From: Drosophila persimilis
Taxonomy: Eukaryota > Arthropoda > Insecta > Diptera > Drosophilidae
Direction of reading: 5' to 3'
Length of the DNA stretch: 64,000 nucleotides
Assembly (NCBI RefSeq): GCF_003286085.1
Contig: NW_020825421.1
Coordinates: 186,001-250,000, forward strand
Shown: one piece after another, positions 49,382-60,995 of the stretch
Layout of the letters: every line of letters begins with the position of its first letter
Numbering within the stretch: position 1 is the first letter of the stretch
Translations under genes and position numbers: made by a program
The notes under the pieces: generated by a model
Told to the model about the DNA's origin: nothing
The model's input: the letters and a program-made list of their open reading frames with translations, nothing else
Database searches by the model: none

Positions 49382-49767
49382 AATGCTAGAATTCAATGTA
49401 GTAACTCAAATCAAGAACTAATTGATCTTCCGCATGATAAAATACTAGTACCTCATCACAGTATTCAAACAGAAAGCTACGAGCCAATTTCATCCTTTTA
49501 TATAAGTAATATAAGCAAAATACCAAAAATTGTTTGGAATCCATTAACAGTACCATTAATTAACCATACAGAAGAAATGGATAAGTTAAGAAACGAAATA
49601 AAATTGTTAAAAGAAGGTCATCTAACTTAAAAGGACTTAAGTTCCATCATGTATCTGGACATGCGGCCTTAATTATCGGAATCATAATAATGATAATAAT
49701 CTATGCCGTAAGAAGAATTAAAGTAGCACGAAGACTGCAAACGATAGCACTTCCCTACCCACTGTAA
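49382..49767 (+). pseudogene. env: BEL2 env-like C-terminal remnant
   Basis: Two adjacent frames encode an extracellular-type segment (ELIDLPHDKILVPHHS, IWN-like region, NHTEEMDKLRNEIK) and, after a stop/frame change near 49630, GHAALIIGIIIMIIIIY followed by a basic tail ending at a TAA. A single hydrophobic anchor plus a short basic tail is typical of an envelope transmembrane subunit. Some BEL/Pao elements (for example roo) carry env. Broken; no fusion or receptor part is seen. Confidence 0.65.
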
Positions 49768-50420
49768 TTGACTGTAAATGATTATCTGTAATTGTAATTA
49801 TAGCTATAAAGAAAATGTACACAAAAAGGTTCACAAGAATCAAAATACAAAACAATGCCACTTTCGGCCCTTTGCAGAATGTTCAAACATGAACATATTA
49901 TCGTCAATACAATGCCACTTTCGGCCCCTTGCAGAATGTTTAAACATAAATAGATTATTGTACCCATTCACTCATGTAACAACACCGATCTCTAAAAAAA
50001 TCACATAAAGTAGACAAGTTATGACTTCACTGGTGTAAACAGAGATCTGTAACCCATTAATACGACAACAAAACACAAGTGGAGAAAACACTTAACAAAT
50101 GCGGTCCTAAAATAAAACTAATGTAAGCATGTACTCAAATAGACACCCTCAGTAAAGTGTATCCTCTGCGTAGGTCTAACGATAATTATAGACTACCAAA
50201 TTGTACCTCCTACCTCATTGTCAAATCACATATAAGGCTCTGATTTTAAGAATAAAATTTATTTTGAATTTACAACTCAACTCGCAAATGTCTAGACTTT
50301 TCTTTTAAGGTCTTAACAATAGTATTTCCTGTTCGGAATTTGTATCCGTATCGGCAGCCACACTAGATTAGTGTCAGGGGAACCATTCGATTTGAATGTC
50401 GTTTTGTTTTAAGGAGGAGG
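49768..50420 (+). other. BEL2 3' end / putative LTR with a 57-bp direct repeat
   Basis: Two copies of acaatgccactttcggccc (starts 49852 and 49909, period 57). AATAAA at 50251, and a purine tract AAGGAGGAGG at 50411-50420. Probably contains BEL2 3' untranslated or LTR sequence, but no partner LTR is available to fix the ends. Confidence 0.4.
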
Positions 50421-51519
50421 TTACCAGATCACCGAACAACAAACAAAGCAGAAGCAAAGACACGCACAAAACTGTCAAATAATTATGATTTTACAAACGG
50501 TTCAAAGTGTCGAGTGAGCTCTATAAAACAGCTCTGAAATTTTAATCTATACTCGTAGAATACCAAATATATACCCATAGATTTGCTCCGAGTTTCTTTT
50601 GTATGAATAATTTACACAAAATATCGCATACAAAATTTATACATTATCAAGTATGCTTTAAACTATTTTAAAAATCTATTGGGACTCGCAGATAAAGTGA
50701 CAGACGATGCCAAAAAGTACTAGATGGGGTTTCACCCCAGCCCACCATACAATTTTATTTTTTATTTTATTCAATAAGGCTATTTTAGGTCACTCATTCA
50801 TAGACAGTCGTTGCAGTGATTATCCAACTATTTGATCCCGTCCGAAAAATAATTTCCGAAAGGTCTCCCCCGCGCCGTCGATGATCTCCTCACGCGGGCT
50901 GATTTTTGTTTTGATGAGTCGGTGTGTATCGAAGGAGCATTAGCCCCATTCTTTTCATCCAACTTTTCGTCAATTTCCTTCCTGTTTTGCCACTCAAAAA
51001 AAATTCCATTCAGCAGCAATCAAATACCAAAAAAAAAAAAAAAATAAATAAAAAAAAAACATGTCAGCAACATATGTATCTAATTTGACATGTTCTACAT
51101 GAAACATGGACTAATAGGCACCGTAATCTTGTTTGCGATAGCAGAGCACTTTGGCGGTCAAAGAGGTTACTTTTCACCCCACCAGTCCACCGAGACACCA
51201 CCCCACCAGACCCATTGAACGCCTTGGGCCGCATTACAAATATTTTTGAGTACATTTATGTGTAGATCAAACTGCATTCTATTAAATTAAACTATTCATG
51301 GGTGCCTACTATGCCGTTTTTCTCTGTGTGTATCCTCTGTTTTTAAATTTGTAATTTTCAGGGAACCAGCTTGGCCTTGGAAAACTCGTAACCTTGTGCT
51401 CGTACTTTACACCAGACTATCAGTTTACTCTGCAACAACAGGCAATCAGAATTGTTGAATAAAGCACGCACACATACTGTAAAGCCAGGCCGCGGCTGCT
51501 GGCCGAAATACCCTTCAGA
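50421..51519. other. Unassigned region upstream of the CYHR1-like gene
   Basis: About 1.1 kb. AT-rich, with a poly-A run near 51030. No coding frame recognised. A polypyrimidine-rich 3' splice-like site (tttgtaattttcag at about 51348-51361) may end a 5' UTR intron of the following gene. Confidence 0.4.
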
Positions 51520-52674
51520 ATGTCGAAGGCCAACCCCAATGACAACAACAACGAGCAGCCCCCAGCCGCCAAGAGGCAGCGATTGTCAGATGTTGCAAGT
51601 AAAGATGAAAGTACTTTGAATGAGATTTCGACTACTATGGACAGCAGTGAGGGTGAGGTCGGCGGGTCCTCGGGTGGTGGCGTATCCGATCTTCGTGAGC
51701 GACTGCATAACATACTGGTGTGCGTTGTTTGCCGCGAGGTTCCACAACCACACGACTTCTTTCAGTGCAGCCATGGGCATATCATGTGTGAGGACTGCAA
51801 GACCGCCGTTCTGGCTTTTGCCATCTTCAATAAAACGAGTGCCTGCTGCCCCAGTTGTCGATCGCTCATTAGAAACTACGATCAGGAGCAGAATCTAGTG
51901 GTGCGCCAGACCCTCTGGGAGCTACCCATCAGCTGCCCCAGCTGCAATGACCAGTTCTCAGACAGGAAAGATCTCTCCAGACACTTGGAGTTCGTTTGTG
52001 AGGGGCGTGTGGTTTGCTGCAAGTACCACTGCCTGGGCTGTTCTTGGAAGGGCCCCTACAAGGACAGCGTCTCACATGATTCCGACTGTGGGTTTCCCCA
52101 GAAGCAGGGAAAGGAGATCCTAGATATTCTGCTGCATGTCGAGGACAGGGAGCTTGAGGCCCAAAAGCCCGTGTTGCAGCTCCATCGGGTGCTGAGTGCT
52201 AGCCGGGTGGAATTTTTCACCTTGAGAATGAAGTGGATACACCGCTCAGAGGGTTTACACCCACGGACCCTCGAGTCTGAGGTAAGGTTTTGGAGAACCA
52301 GAACTCGTCTGCAGCATACCTCTGATGATCTCTTATCCCGATCCCCACAGACGATTCGTGCCTTTGAGGAGGATTGGGTGCTGCGTCTACGTCTGAAAAG
52401 AGCTGGGGAAAAAATCACCGTCAGCGGCCAGCTATTGCTTTCGACTACCCCACGAGTGTCCCTTATGGTCGACCATTTGATCCAGATGCCGCAGAGTGTC
52501 TGCAGCGCCAAGCAGCTGCACGACATACGCCCGCGTATCTACCGCCATATTTTCGATTCAACCGGCAAGTGCGCAAACCGCCAGGAGCTTCCCTTGGCGG
52601 GACCTCAGGCCCTGTACCGGCTATTTGCCATGACCCGGATCCAGCTCCGTTTGTGGATGTTTTTGCATTATTGA
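51520..52674 (+). CDS. CYHR1/ZFTRAF1-like RING-type and TRAF-type zinc-finger protein
   Basis: 384-codon open frame. Acidic Ser/Gly-rich N-terminus with KRQR; RING-like region CVVC...CSHGHIMCEDC...CCPSC at about residues 67-112; TRAF-type fingers CPSCNDQFSDRKDLSRHLEFVC and CKYHCLGCSWKG...H (about 140-185); then the family's C-terminal domain (RAFEEDWVLRLRLKR). It resembles Drosophila CG32486 and vertebrate CYHR1 from memory. A 69-nt in-frame stretch at 52282-52350 has GT...AG ends and is probably an unspliced intron, giving a 361-aa protein. The only apparently intact host gene in the window; its state among repeats suggests a recent copy or survival under selection. Confidence 0.85.
   Translation: MSKANPNDNNNEQPPAAKRQRLSDVASKDESTLNEISTTMDSSEGEVGGSSGGGVSDLRERLHNILVCVVCREVPQPHDFFQCSHGHIMCEDCKTAVLAFAIFNKTSACCPSCRSLIRNYDQEQNLVVRQTLWELPISCPSCNDQFSDRKDLSRHLEFVCEGRVVCCKYHCLGCSWKGPYKDSVSHDSDCGFPQKQGKEILDILLHVEDRELEAQKPVLQLHRVLSASRVEFFTLRMKWIHRSEGLHPRTLESEVRFWRTRTRLQHTSDDLLSRSPQTIRAFEEDWVLRLRLKRAGEKITVSGQLLLSTTPRVSLMVDHLIQMPQSVCSAKQLHDIRPRIYRHIFDSTGKCANRQELPLAGPQALYRLFAMTRIQLRLWMFLHY
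52282..52350 (+). other. Probable 69-nt intron in the CYHR1-like gene
   Basis: Donor GAG|GTAAGG and acceptor CCCCACAG|AC. It contains no stop and is a multiple of three, so both spliced and unspliced forms are open. The encoded segment breaks an otherwise family-like stretch (before TIRAFEEDW). Confidence 0.72.
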
Positions 52675-52757
52675 GCTGACGCTAAAAACCTTTAAATTGT
52701 AGTTTAAACCTTTTGATTTGATTTGATTTTTAAATTCGTTGCTTTAGAGCTGCATTT

Positions 52758-53142
52758 TTAGGGTTTGGGCGCCTTTTGGATCTGCTCGTTCACAGCAAGA
52801 CCTTCTTCAGCAGCAGCCTTGGCCTAATCATGGAAGTCGTGCAGAAGCAATCGAGTAAATTAGGCATACGTTTTTGTCTGGTCTGTTAAGGTCGGCTAGT
52901 GTCGGCTAGACTTACCTTAACGCTATCCTCGTTGAAAAAGACCTTGACCTTTGCCAGCAGGTCGTTGAGCTAAGCCTCAACTGGCTTGGTGGGCTCCTCA
53001 CGAGGCACGCGAGCACACATGCACACCTGAAATCAGACTTACAGTAAAACCACAATCAGTCACTGTTCCTTTTCGACCACTTCTATCTCCACTTACGGCG
53101 AACAGGGCGAACAGGAAGAAGATCAAAGCAATCTTGGCTATT
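52758..53142 (-). pseudogene. Broken small secreted-peptide gene (three exons)
   Basis: Minus strand. Exon 1 at 53097-53142 encodes a signal-peptide-like KIALIFFLFALF but its start codon reads ATA, and one extra base shifts the frame before the GTAAGT donor. Exon 2 at 52916-53026 (after TTTCAG) encodes ARVPREEPTKPVE, then a TAG, then LNDLLAKVKVFF. Exon 3 at 52758-52823 encodes AKAAAEEG and ends KAPKP-stop. Lesions: lost ATG, frameshift, nonsense. It resembles Drosophila Nplp2-like/apolipophorin-like secreted peptides; identity is uncertain. Confidence 0.7.
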
Positions 53143-53154
53143 TTTGGTTTTTAT

Positions 53155-54004
53155 TATACCCGATACTCAAAATAAGTATTGGGGTATATTAGATTTGTGG
53201 TAAAAGTGGATGTGTGTAACTTCCAGAAGGAATCGTTTCCGACCCCATAAAGTATATATATTCTTGATCAGCATCAATAGCCGAGTCGATTGAGCCCTGT
53301 CTGTCTGTCCGTCCGTCCGTCCGTCCCCTTCAGCGCCTAGTGCTCAAAGACTATAAGAGCTAGAGCAACGATGCTTTGGATCCAGACTTCTGTGATATGT
53401 CCCTGCTACAAAAATAGTTCAGAACTTCGCCCCGCCCACTTCCGCCCCCACAAAGGACGAAAATCTGTGGCACCCACATTTTTATTAAAGATACGATAGA
53501 GCCAAAAACTCAGAATCGTAGAGGATGTTTATATGTTCTAGAATGTAAAATCTCAACCAGATCGTATAATTATTATAGCCAGAATCAAGAAAACAATTTC
53601 ATTCTTTCGTTCTCTGTCTCTCTCTAACACACAGGTCTCATGGTCGGTTTTGCCAATTGCAAAATTGAGTTCAAGGATCTCAGAACCTATAAGAGCCAGA
53701 GTAACCAAATTTGGTATCCACACTCCTGTAATATCGGACCTTGACCGTTTCGTGTCCAAATTTCGCCACACCCCCTTCCACCACCGCAAGTGACGAAAAT
53801 CTGGCATCGGGCATCCACAAATCTCAGAGATCAGATCATTTTTATAGCCAGGGAACAAATCAATTTGCACTGGCTACGCAGTGCCCGACGTCACGCTCAG
53901 ACTGATTTTCTGTCTCTCTCGTACGCACTCTTTGTCGTGTCGTTTAATATAATATAACTGTAGAGTTGCGGTGTCCGCAGCAACTCACAACGTTCCCCCT
54001 CGTT
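53155..54004 (+). mobile_element. ISY repeat d (internally deleted, about 850 bp)
   Basis: Standard start and end but lacking about 250-300 bp in the middle (joined at ctcagagatcagatc near 53822). Shares this deletion with repeat h. It abuts the pseudogene promoter side on the left and unit U1 on the right. Confidence 0.87.
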
Positions 54005-55340
54005 GGTTTTTAGTTTGTTTTACTGGTGCTGCTCTTTACTGAAGAACGTTGACTTGAGTACTCATAGCGACAGCTCGTTTTGCGTCGCAGCCGAGATGAA
54101 ACCGAGAGCCGGGCTCATCACCAGCGCCACTATCAAGGTCAAGTGCTTAGAAGCGTACGTCCCGGTCCGCTTAGATAAGAGAGTGGAGTGAAGTAGAGTG
54201 CTCAAAGTAGAGTTATAGACTATGTAGTATACTATGTGGACATGGAGGACATTTTACTACCCATTTAGAGCTCTGGCAAATGGTCGAGATAAGAATTTAT
54301 ATAAAAAAAATCGCGTACGAGTATGGAAAGGATACTAGGAAACGGGATACAGGGGGTCAAAGGGACAGATCAGCATGAATACGTAAACGAAGATCCCCGG
54401 TCAGATCTTTGTCGGCTGCGGTATCGCTCATTGGCGAGAACGCCCACCCTACCATGATCCTTCAGGGCCACCTATTAACAGTCAGGATCCCTTCAAATAA
54501 GCCTGCTATTCGATATTGTCTTACATTTATAGGGTATTACTATACAGCATATACTGGGGAAGGAATATCATAAGGGCGAGGTAGGGTATAATGATCTTAA
54601 ATCTATAAAACTGATTAGTAGTAGGTATATATAAATGCATGTATAAAACCGTGATCATGGTTGAAGACCAACGAATAGTTACCGCACATTCATTCTTTTC
54701 AGATGGGGGTTAAACCGGTGGTACGGGCACGTGGCCAATAGAGGTGTTCGGGAATAACCAATCCGTAACTTCTAGACCAGCGTTGTAATACGTAGATACT
54801 AGTGGTGCTAATCCTACGCGGAAAGAACAGAAATTTTTCAACGGGTCTCTGTAGCTGGGTGGATTACCTCAACAGAATTACACCACTGATCGAAAAATTT
54901 TACTGAACTGTGGGCGTTCGTTTTCCAAATGGTCGAACGGCTGCCCCTGTATTGACGATATATAACTGGCGCGTCCACTCAAATTAAATCATCACTTTGA
55001 GCCGCACTTGGCACTTGCACTATGCTTTGACTTTGGCTTGACCTTGGTTTAGAGAACTGGATCAGCTCTACAAGACTTTTTTTTCCACGGCCGGTCACTC
55101 TGACGGTCACGAGGAGAGAAAGAAAGAGGCTGGGACTACTAAAAACAGCAACCCACGTTTTCCCACACTTTCTATGGTCTTCTTCTGTTATACAGGATCC
55201 AGACACAGCAATATTTAATGAAATATAGTGCACAGCAGAAAAATTGCATATCAAAGCGTTGCCGCTTGGTCGCAAAACAGCTGTTGATAAGCTTTATCAA
55301 AGCTCACAAGATCTTCTACTCGAATTTTTGTACGGCCTAG
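54005..55340 (+). repeat. Unit U1 of the tandem array
   Basis: 1,336 bp. Starts ggtttttagtttgttttact and ends gtacggcctag. Also contains a conserved short plus frame (54003-54191, MKPRAGLI...) and a minus frame (54979-55275), repeated in U2-U4 with stops kept; neither is recognised. The minus strand near the end looks like a gene 5' UTR. A 7-bp-stem hairpin (TTGATAA-gct-TTATCAA) lies near 55285-55301. Confidence 0.8.
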
Positions 55341-56480
55341 TTATACCCGATACTCAAAATGAGTATTGGGGTATATTAGATTTGTGGTAAAAGTGGATGT
55401 GTGTAACGTTCAGAAGGAATCGTTTCCGACCCCATAAAGTATATATATTCTTGATCAGCATCAATAGCCGAGTCGATTGAGCCATGTCTGTCTGTCCGTC
55501 TGTCCGTCCGTCCGTCTGTCCGTCTGTCCGTCCGTCCGTCTGTCCGTCTGTCCGTCCCCTTCAGCGCCTAATGCTCAAAGACTATAAGAGCTAGAGCAAC
55601 GATGTTTTGGATCCAAACTTCTGTGATATGTCACTGCTACAAAAATATTTAATAACTTTGCCCCGCCCACTTCCGCCCCCACAAAGGACGAAAATCTGTG
55701 GCATCAACAATTTTGACGATACGAAAAAACTAAAAACGCAGAATCGTAGAAGATGACTATATCTTCTAGAGTGCAATATCTGAACCAGATCGTATAATTA
55801 TTATAGCCAGAATCACGGAAACAATGTCACTCTTTCTCGCTCTGTCTCTCTCTAACACACAGGTTTCATGGTCGGTTTTGTTAATTGCAAAAGATGAGTT
55901 CAAGGATCTCAGAACCTATAAGAGCCAGAGCAACCGAATTTGGTATCCACACTCCTGTGATATCGGACCCTGACCGTTTCGTGTCCAAATTTCGCCACAC
56001 CCCCTTCCGCCCCCGCAAAGGACTAAAATCTGGGGCAACCACAAATCTCAGAGACTATTAAGGCTAGAGTAACCAAATTTGGTATCCGCACTTCTGTTAG
56101 ATCTCACTTTAAAACGTATATCACAGAATTTCGCCCTACCCCCTACCGCCCACACAAAGGACGAAAATCTGTTGCATCCACAATATTGCAGATTCGAATA
56201 AACTAAAAACGCAGAATCATAGATAGCGACCATATCTATCAGCTTGCTGAATCTGGATCAGATCGGATAATTTTTGTAGCCAAAAGCAAGAAATCAATTT
56301 GCACTGGTTACGCAGCGCCCGACGTCACGCTCAGACTGATTTTCTGTCTCTCTCGCACGCATTCTTAGTCGTGTCGTTCAATATTAGCAGCGTCTGCCGG
56401 AGGAGAGCCATACTGACTAAGTATCGGGTATAACTGTAGAGTTGCGGTGTCCGCAGCAACTCACAACGTTCCCCCTCGTT
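55341..56480 (+). mobile_element. ISY repeat e (head-to-tail with f)
   Basis: Full-length. Directly followed by repeat f; the two share private variants (such as catcaacaattttgacg), so they are tandem duplicates. Confidence 0.88.
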
Positions 56481-57621
56481 ATTATACCCGATACTCAAAA
56501 TGAGTATTGGGGTATATTAGATTTGTGGTAAAAGTGGATGTGTGTAACGTTCAGAAGGAATCGTTTCCGACCCCATAAAGTATATATATTCTTGATCAGC
56601 ATCAATAGCCGAGTCGATTGAGCCATGTCTGTCTGTCCGTCTGTCCGTCCGTCCGTCTGTCCGTCTGTCCGTCCGTCCGTCTGTCCGTCTGTCCGTCCCC
56701 TTCAGCGCCTAATGCTCAAAGACTATAAGAGCTAGAGCAACGATGTTTTGGATCCAAACTTCTGTGATATGTCACTGCTACAAAAATATTTAATAACTTT
56801 GCCCCGCCCACTTCCGCCCCCACAAAGGACGAAAATCTGTGGCATCAACAATTTTGACGATACGAAAAAACTAAAAACGCAGAATCGTAGAAGATGACTA
56901 TATCTTCTAGAGTGCAATATCTGAACCAGATCGTATAATTATTATAGCCAGAATCACGGAAACAATGTCACTCTTTCTCGCTCTGTCTCTCTCTAACACA
57001 CAGGTTTCATGGTCGGTTTTGTTAATTGCAAAAGATGAGTTCAAGGATCTCAGAACCTATAAGAGCCAGAGCAACCGAATTTGGTATCCACACTCCTGTG
57101 ATATCGGACCCTGACCGTTTCGTGTCCAAATTTCGCCACACCCCCTTCCGCCCCCGCAAAGGACTAAAATCTGGGGCAACCACAAATCTCAGAGACTATT
57201 AAGGCTAGAGTAACCAAATTTGGTATCCGCACTTCTGTTAGATCTCACTTTAAAACGTATATCACAGAATTTCGCCCTACCCCCTACCGCCCACACAAAG
57301 GACGAAAATCTGTTGCATCCACAATATTGCAGATTCGAATAAACTAAAAACGCAGAATCATAGATAGCGACCATATCTATCAGCTTGCTGAATCTGGATC
57401 AGATCGGATAATTTTTGTAGCCAAAAGCAAGAAATCAATTTGCACTGGCTACGCAGCGCCCGACGTCACGCTCAGACTGATTTTCTGTCTCTCTCGCACG
57501 CACTCTTTGTCGTGTCGTTTAATATAAGCGGCGTCTGCCGGAGGAGAGCCATACTGACTTAGTATCGGGTATAACTGTAGAGTTGCGGTGTCCGCAGCTA
57601 CTCACAACGTTCCCCCTCGTT
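56481..57621 (+). mobile_element. ISY repeat f
   Basis: Full-length tandem partner of e, nearly identical except near the 3' end, where it resembles repeat h. Followed by U2. Confidence 0.88.
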
Positions 57622-58970
57622 GGTTTTTAGTTTGTTTTACTGGTGCTGCTCTTTACTGAAGAACGTTGACTTGAGTACTCATAGCGACAGCTCGTTTTGC
57701 GTCGCAGCCGAGATGAAACCGAGAGCCGGGCTCATCACCGGCGCCACTATCAAGGTCAAGTGCTTAGAAGCGTACGTCCCGGTCCGCTCAGATAAGAGAG
57801 TGGAGTGAAGTAGAGTTCTCAAAGTAGAGTTATAGACTATGTAGTATACTATGTGGGCATGGAGGACATTTTACTACCCATTTAGAGCTCTGGCAAATGG
57901 TCGAGATAAGAATTTATATAAAAAAAATCGCGTACGAGTATGGAAAGGATACTAGGAAACGGGATACAGGGGGTCAAAGGGACAGATCAGCATGGATACG
58001 TAAACGAAGAAGATCACCGGTCAGATCTTTGTCGGCTGCGGTATCGCTCATTGGCGAGAACGCCCACCCTACCATGATCCTTCAGGGCCACCTATTAACA
58101 GTCAGGATCCCTTCAAATAAGCCTGCTATTCGATATTGTCTTACATTTATACATTATAGGGTATTACTATACAGCATATACTGGGGAAGGAATATCATAA
58201 GGGCGAGGTAGGGTATAATGATCTTAAATCTATAAAACTGATTAGTAGTAGGTATATATAAATGCATGTATAAAACCGTGATCATGGTTGAAGACCAACG
58301 AACAGTTACCGCACATTCATTCTTTTCAGATGGGGGTTAAACCGGTGGTACGGGCACGTGGCCAATAGAGGTGTCCGGGAATAACCAATCCGTAACTTCT
58401 AGACCAGCGTTGTAATACGTTGATACTAGTGGTGCTAATCCTACGCGGAAAGAACAGAAATTTTTCAACGGGTCTCTGTAGCTGGGTGGATAATTACCTC
58501 AACAGAATTACACGACTGATCGAAAAATTTTACTGAACTGTGGGCGTTCGTTTTCCAAATGGTCGAACGGCTGCCCCAGTATTGACGATATATAACTGGC
58601 GCGTCCACTCAAATTAAATCATCACTTTGAGCCGCACTTGGCACTTGCACTAGGCTTTGACTTTGGCTTGACCTTGGTTTAGAGAACTGGGTCAGCTCTA
58701 CAAGACTTTTTTTTCCACGGCCGGTCACTCTGACGGTCACGAGGAGAGAAAGAAAGAGGCTGGGACTACTAAAAACAGCAACCCACGTTTTCCCACACTT
58801 TCTATGGTCTTCTTCTGTTATACAGGATCCAGACACAGCAATATTTAATGAAATATAGTGCACAGCAGAAAAATTTCATATCAAAGCGTTGCCGCTTGGT
58901 CGCAAAACAGCTGTTGATAAGCTTTATCAAAGCTCACAAGATCTTCTACTCGAATTTTTGTACGGCCTAG
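57622..58970 (+). repeat. Unit U2 of the tandem array
   Basis: 1,349 bp, nearly identical to U3; small indels include acattat near 58150. Same two short frames. Confidence 0.83.
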
Positions 58971-60083
58971 TTATACCCGATACTCAAAATGAGTATTGGG
59001 GTATATTAGATTTGTGGTAAAAGTGGATGTGTGTAACGTCCAGAAGGAATCGTTTCCGACTCCATAAAGTATATATATTCTTGATCAGCATCAATAGCCG
59101 AGTCGATTGAGCCCTGTCTGTCTGTCCGTCCGTCCGTCCGTCCGTCCCCTTCAGCGCCTAGTGCTCAAAGACTATAAGAGCTAGAGCAACGATGCTTTGG
59201 ATCCAGACTTCTGTGATATGTCACTGCTACAAAAGTAGTTCAGAACTTCGCCCCGCCCACTTCCGCCCCCACAAAGGACGAAAATCTGTGGCACCCACAT
59301 TTTTAAAGATACGATAAAGCCAAAAACTCAGAATCGTAGAGGATGTTTATATGTTCTAGAATGTAAAATCTCAACCAGATCGTATAATTATTATAGCCAG
59401 AATCAAGAAAACAATTTCATTCTTTCTCGCTCTGTCTCTCTCTAACACACAGAATTCATGGTCGGTTTTGCCAATTGCAAAATATGAGTTCAAGGATCTC
59501 AGAACCTATAAGAGCCAGAGCAACCAAATTTGGTATCCACACTCCTGTGATATCGGACCTTGACCGTTTCGTGTCCAAATTTCGCCACACCCCCTTGCGC
59601 CCCCGCAAAGGACGAAAATCTCGGGCTTCCACAAATCTCAGAGACTATTAACGCTAGAGTAACCAAATTTGGTATCCGCACTTCTGTTAGATCTCACTTT
59701 AAAACGTATATCTCATAATTTCGCCCTACCCCCTGCAGCCCACACAAAGGACGAAAATCTGTTGCATCCACATTCGACATCCACACTATTGCAGATTCGA
59801 GAAAACTAAAAACGCAGAATCATAGATAGCGACAATATCTATCAGCTTGCTGAATCTGGACCAGATCGGATTATTTTTGTAGCCAAAAGCAAGAAATCAA
59901 TTTGCACTGGCTACGCAGCGCCCGACGTCACGCTCAGACTGATTTTCTGTCTCTCTCGCACGCATTCTTAGTCGTGTCGTTCAATATTAGCAGCGTCTGC
60001 CGGAGGAGAGCCATACTGACTAAGTATCGGGTATAACTGTAGAGTTGCGGTGTCCGCAGCAACTCACAACGTTCCCCCTCGTT
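58971..60083 (+). mobile_element. ISY repeat g (head-to-tail with h)
   Basis: Full-length copy, nearly identical to repeat i. Contains the 18-bp extra cattcgacatccacac-like block near 59771. Directly followed by h. Confidence 0.87.
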
Positions 60084-60995
60084 ATTATACCCGATACTCA
60101 AAATGAGTATTGGGGTATATTAGATTTGTGGTAAAATTGGATGTGTGTAACGTCCAGAAGGAATCGTTTCCGACCCCATAAAGTATATATATTCATGATC
60201 AGCATCAATAGCCGAGTCGATTGAGCCCTGTCTGTCCGTCTGTCCGTCCGTCCGTCCGTCCGTCCGTCCGTCTGTCCGTCCCCTTCAGCGCCTAGTGCTC
60301 AAAGACTATAAGAGCTAAAGCGAAGATGTTTTGGATCCAGACTTCTGTGATATGTCACTACTACAAAAATATTTCAGAACTTCGCCCCGCCCACTTTCGC
60401 CCCCACAAAGGAAGAAAATCTGTGGCATCCACATTTTTAAAGATACGATAAAACCAAAAACGCAGAATCGTAGAGGATGACTATATGTTCTAGATTGCAT
60501 AATCTCAACCAGATCGTATAATTATTATAGCCAGAATCAAGAAAACAATTTCATTCTTTCGTTCTCTGTCTCTCTCTAACACACAGGTTTCATGGTCGGT
60601 TTTGCCAATTGCAAAATTGAGTTCAAGGATCTCAGAACCTATAAGAGCCAGAGTAACCAAATTTGGTATCCACACTCCTGTAATATCGGACCTTGACGGT
60701 TTCGTGTCCAAATTTCGCCACACCCCCTTCCGCCCCCGCAAATGACGAAAATCTGGGGCATCCACAAATCTCAGAGATCAGATCATTTTTATAGCCAAAG
60801 GGAACAAATCAATTTGCACTTGCTACGCAGCGCCCGACGTCACGCTCAGACTGATTTTCTGTCTCTCTCGCACGCACTCTTTGTCGTGTCGTTTAATATA
60901 AGCGGCGTCTGCCGGAGGAGAGCCATACTGACTTAGTATCGGGTATAACTGTAGAGTTGCGGTGTCCGCAGCTACTCACAACGTTCCCCCTCGTT
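60084..60995 (+). mobile_element. ISY repeat h (internally deleted)
   Basis: 912 bp, with the same internal deletion as repeat d. Followed by U3. Confidence 0.87.

Noticed and set aside
52374-52679. Alternative 101-codon frame at the end of the CYHR1-like gene as its true C-terminus
   Set aside because: The main frame retains the family-like ending (RLFAMTRIQLRLWMF), so no frameshift is needed.
53801-53870. Minus frames at 53553-53870 and 60505-60765 as a shared gene
   Set aside because: Arise from the same internal deletion in ISY repeats d and h.
55483-55560. CTGTCCGTCTGTCCGTCC arrays considered as CRISPR-like repeats
   Set aside because: Simple microsatellite within each ISY copy, in eukaryotic DNA; no spacers.
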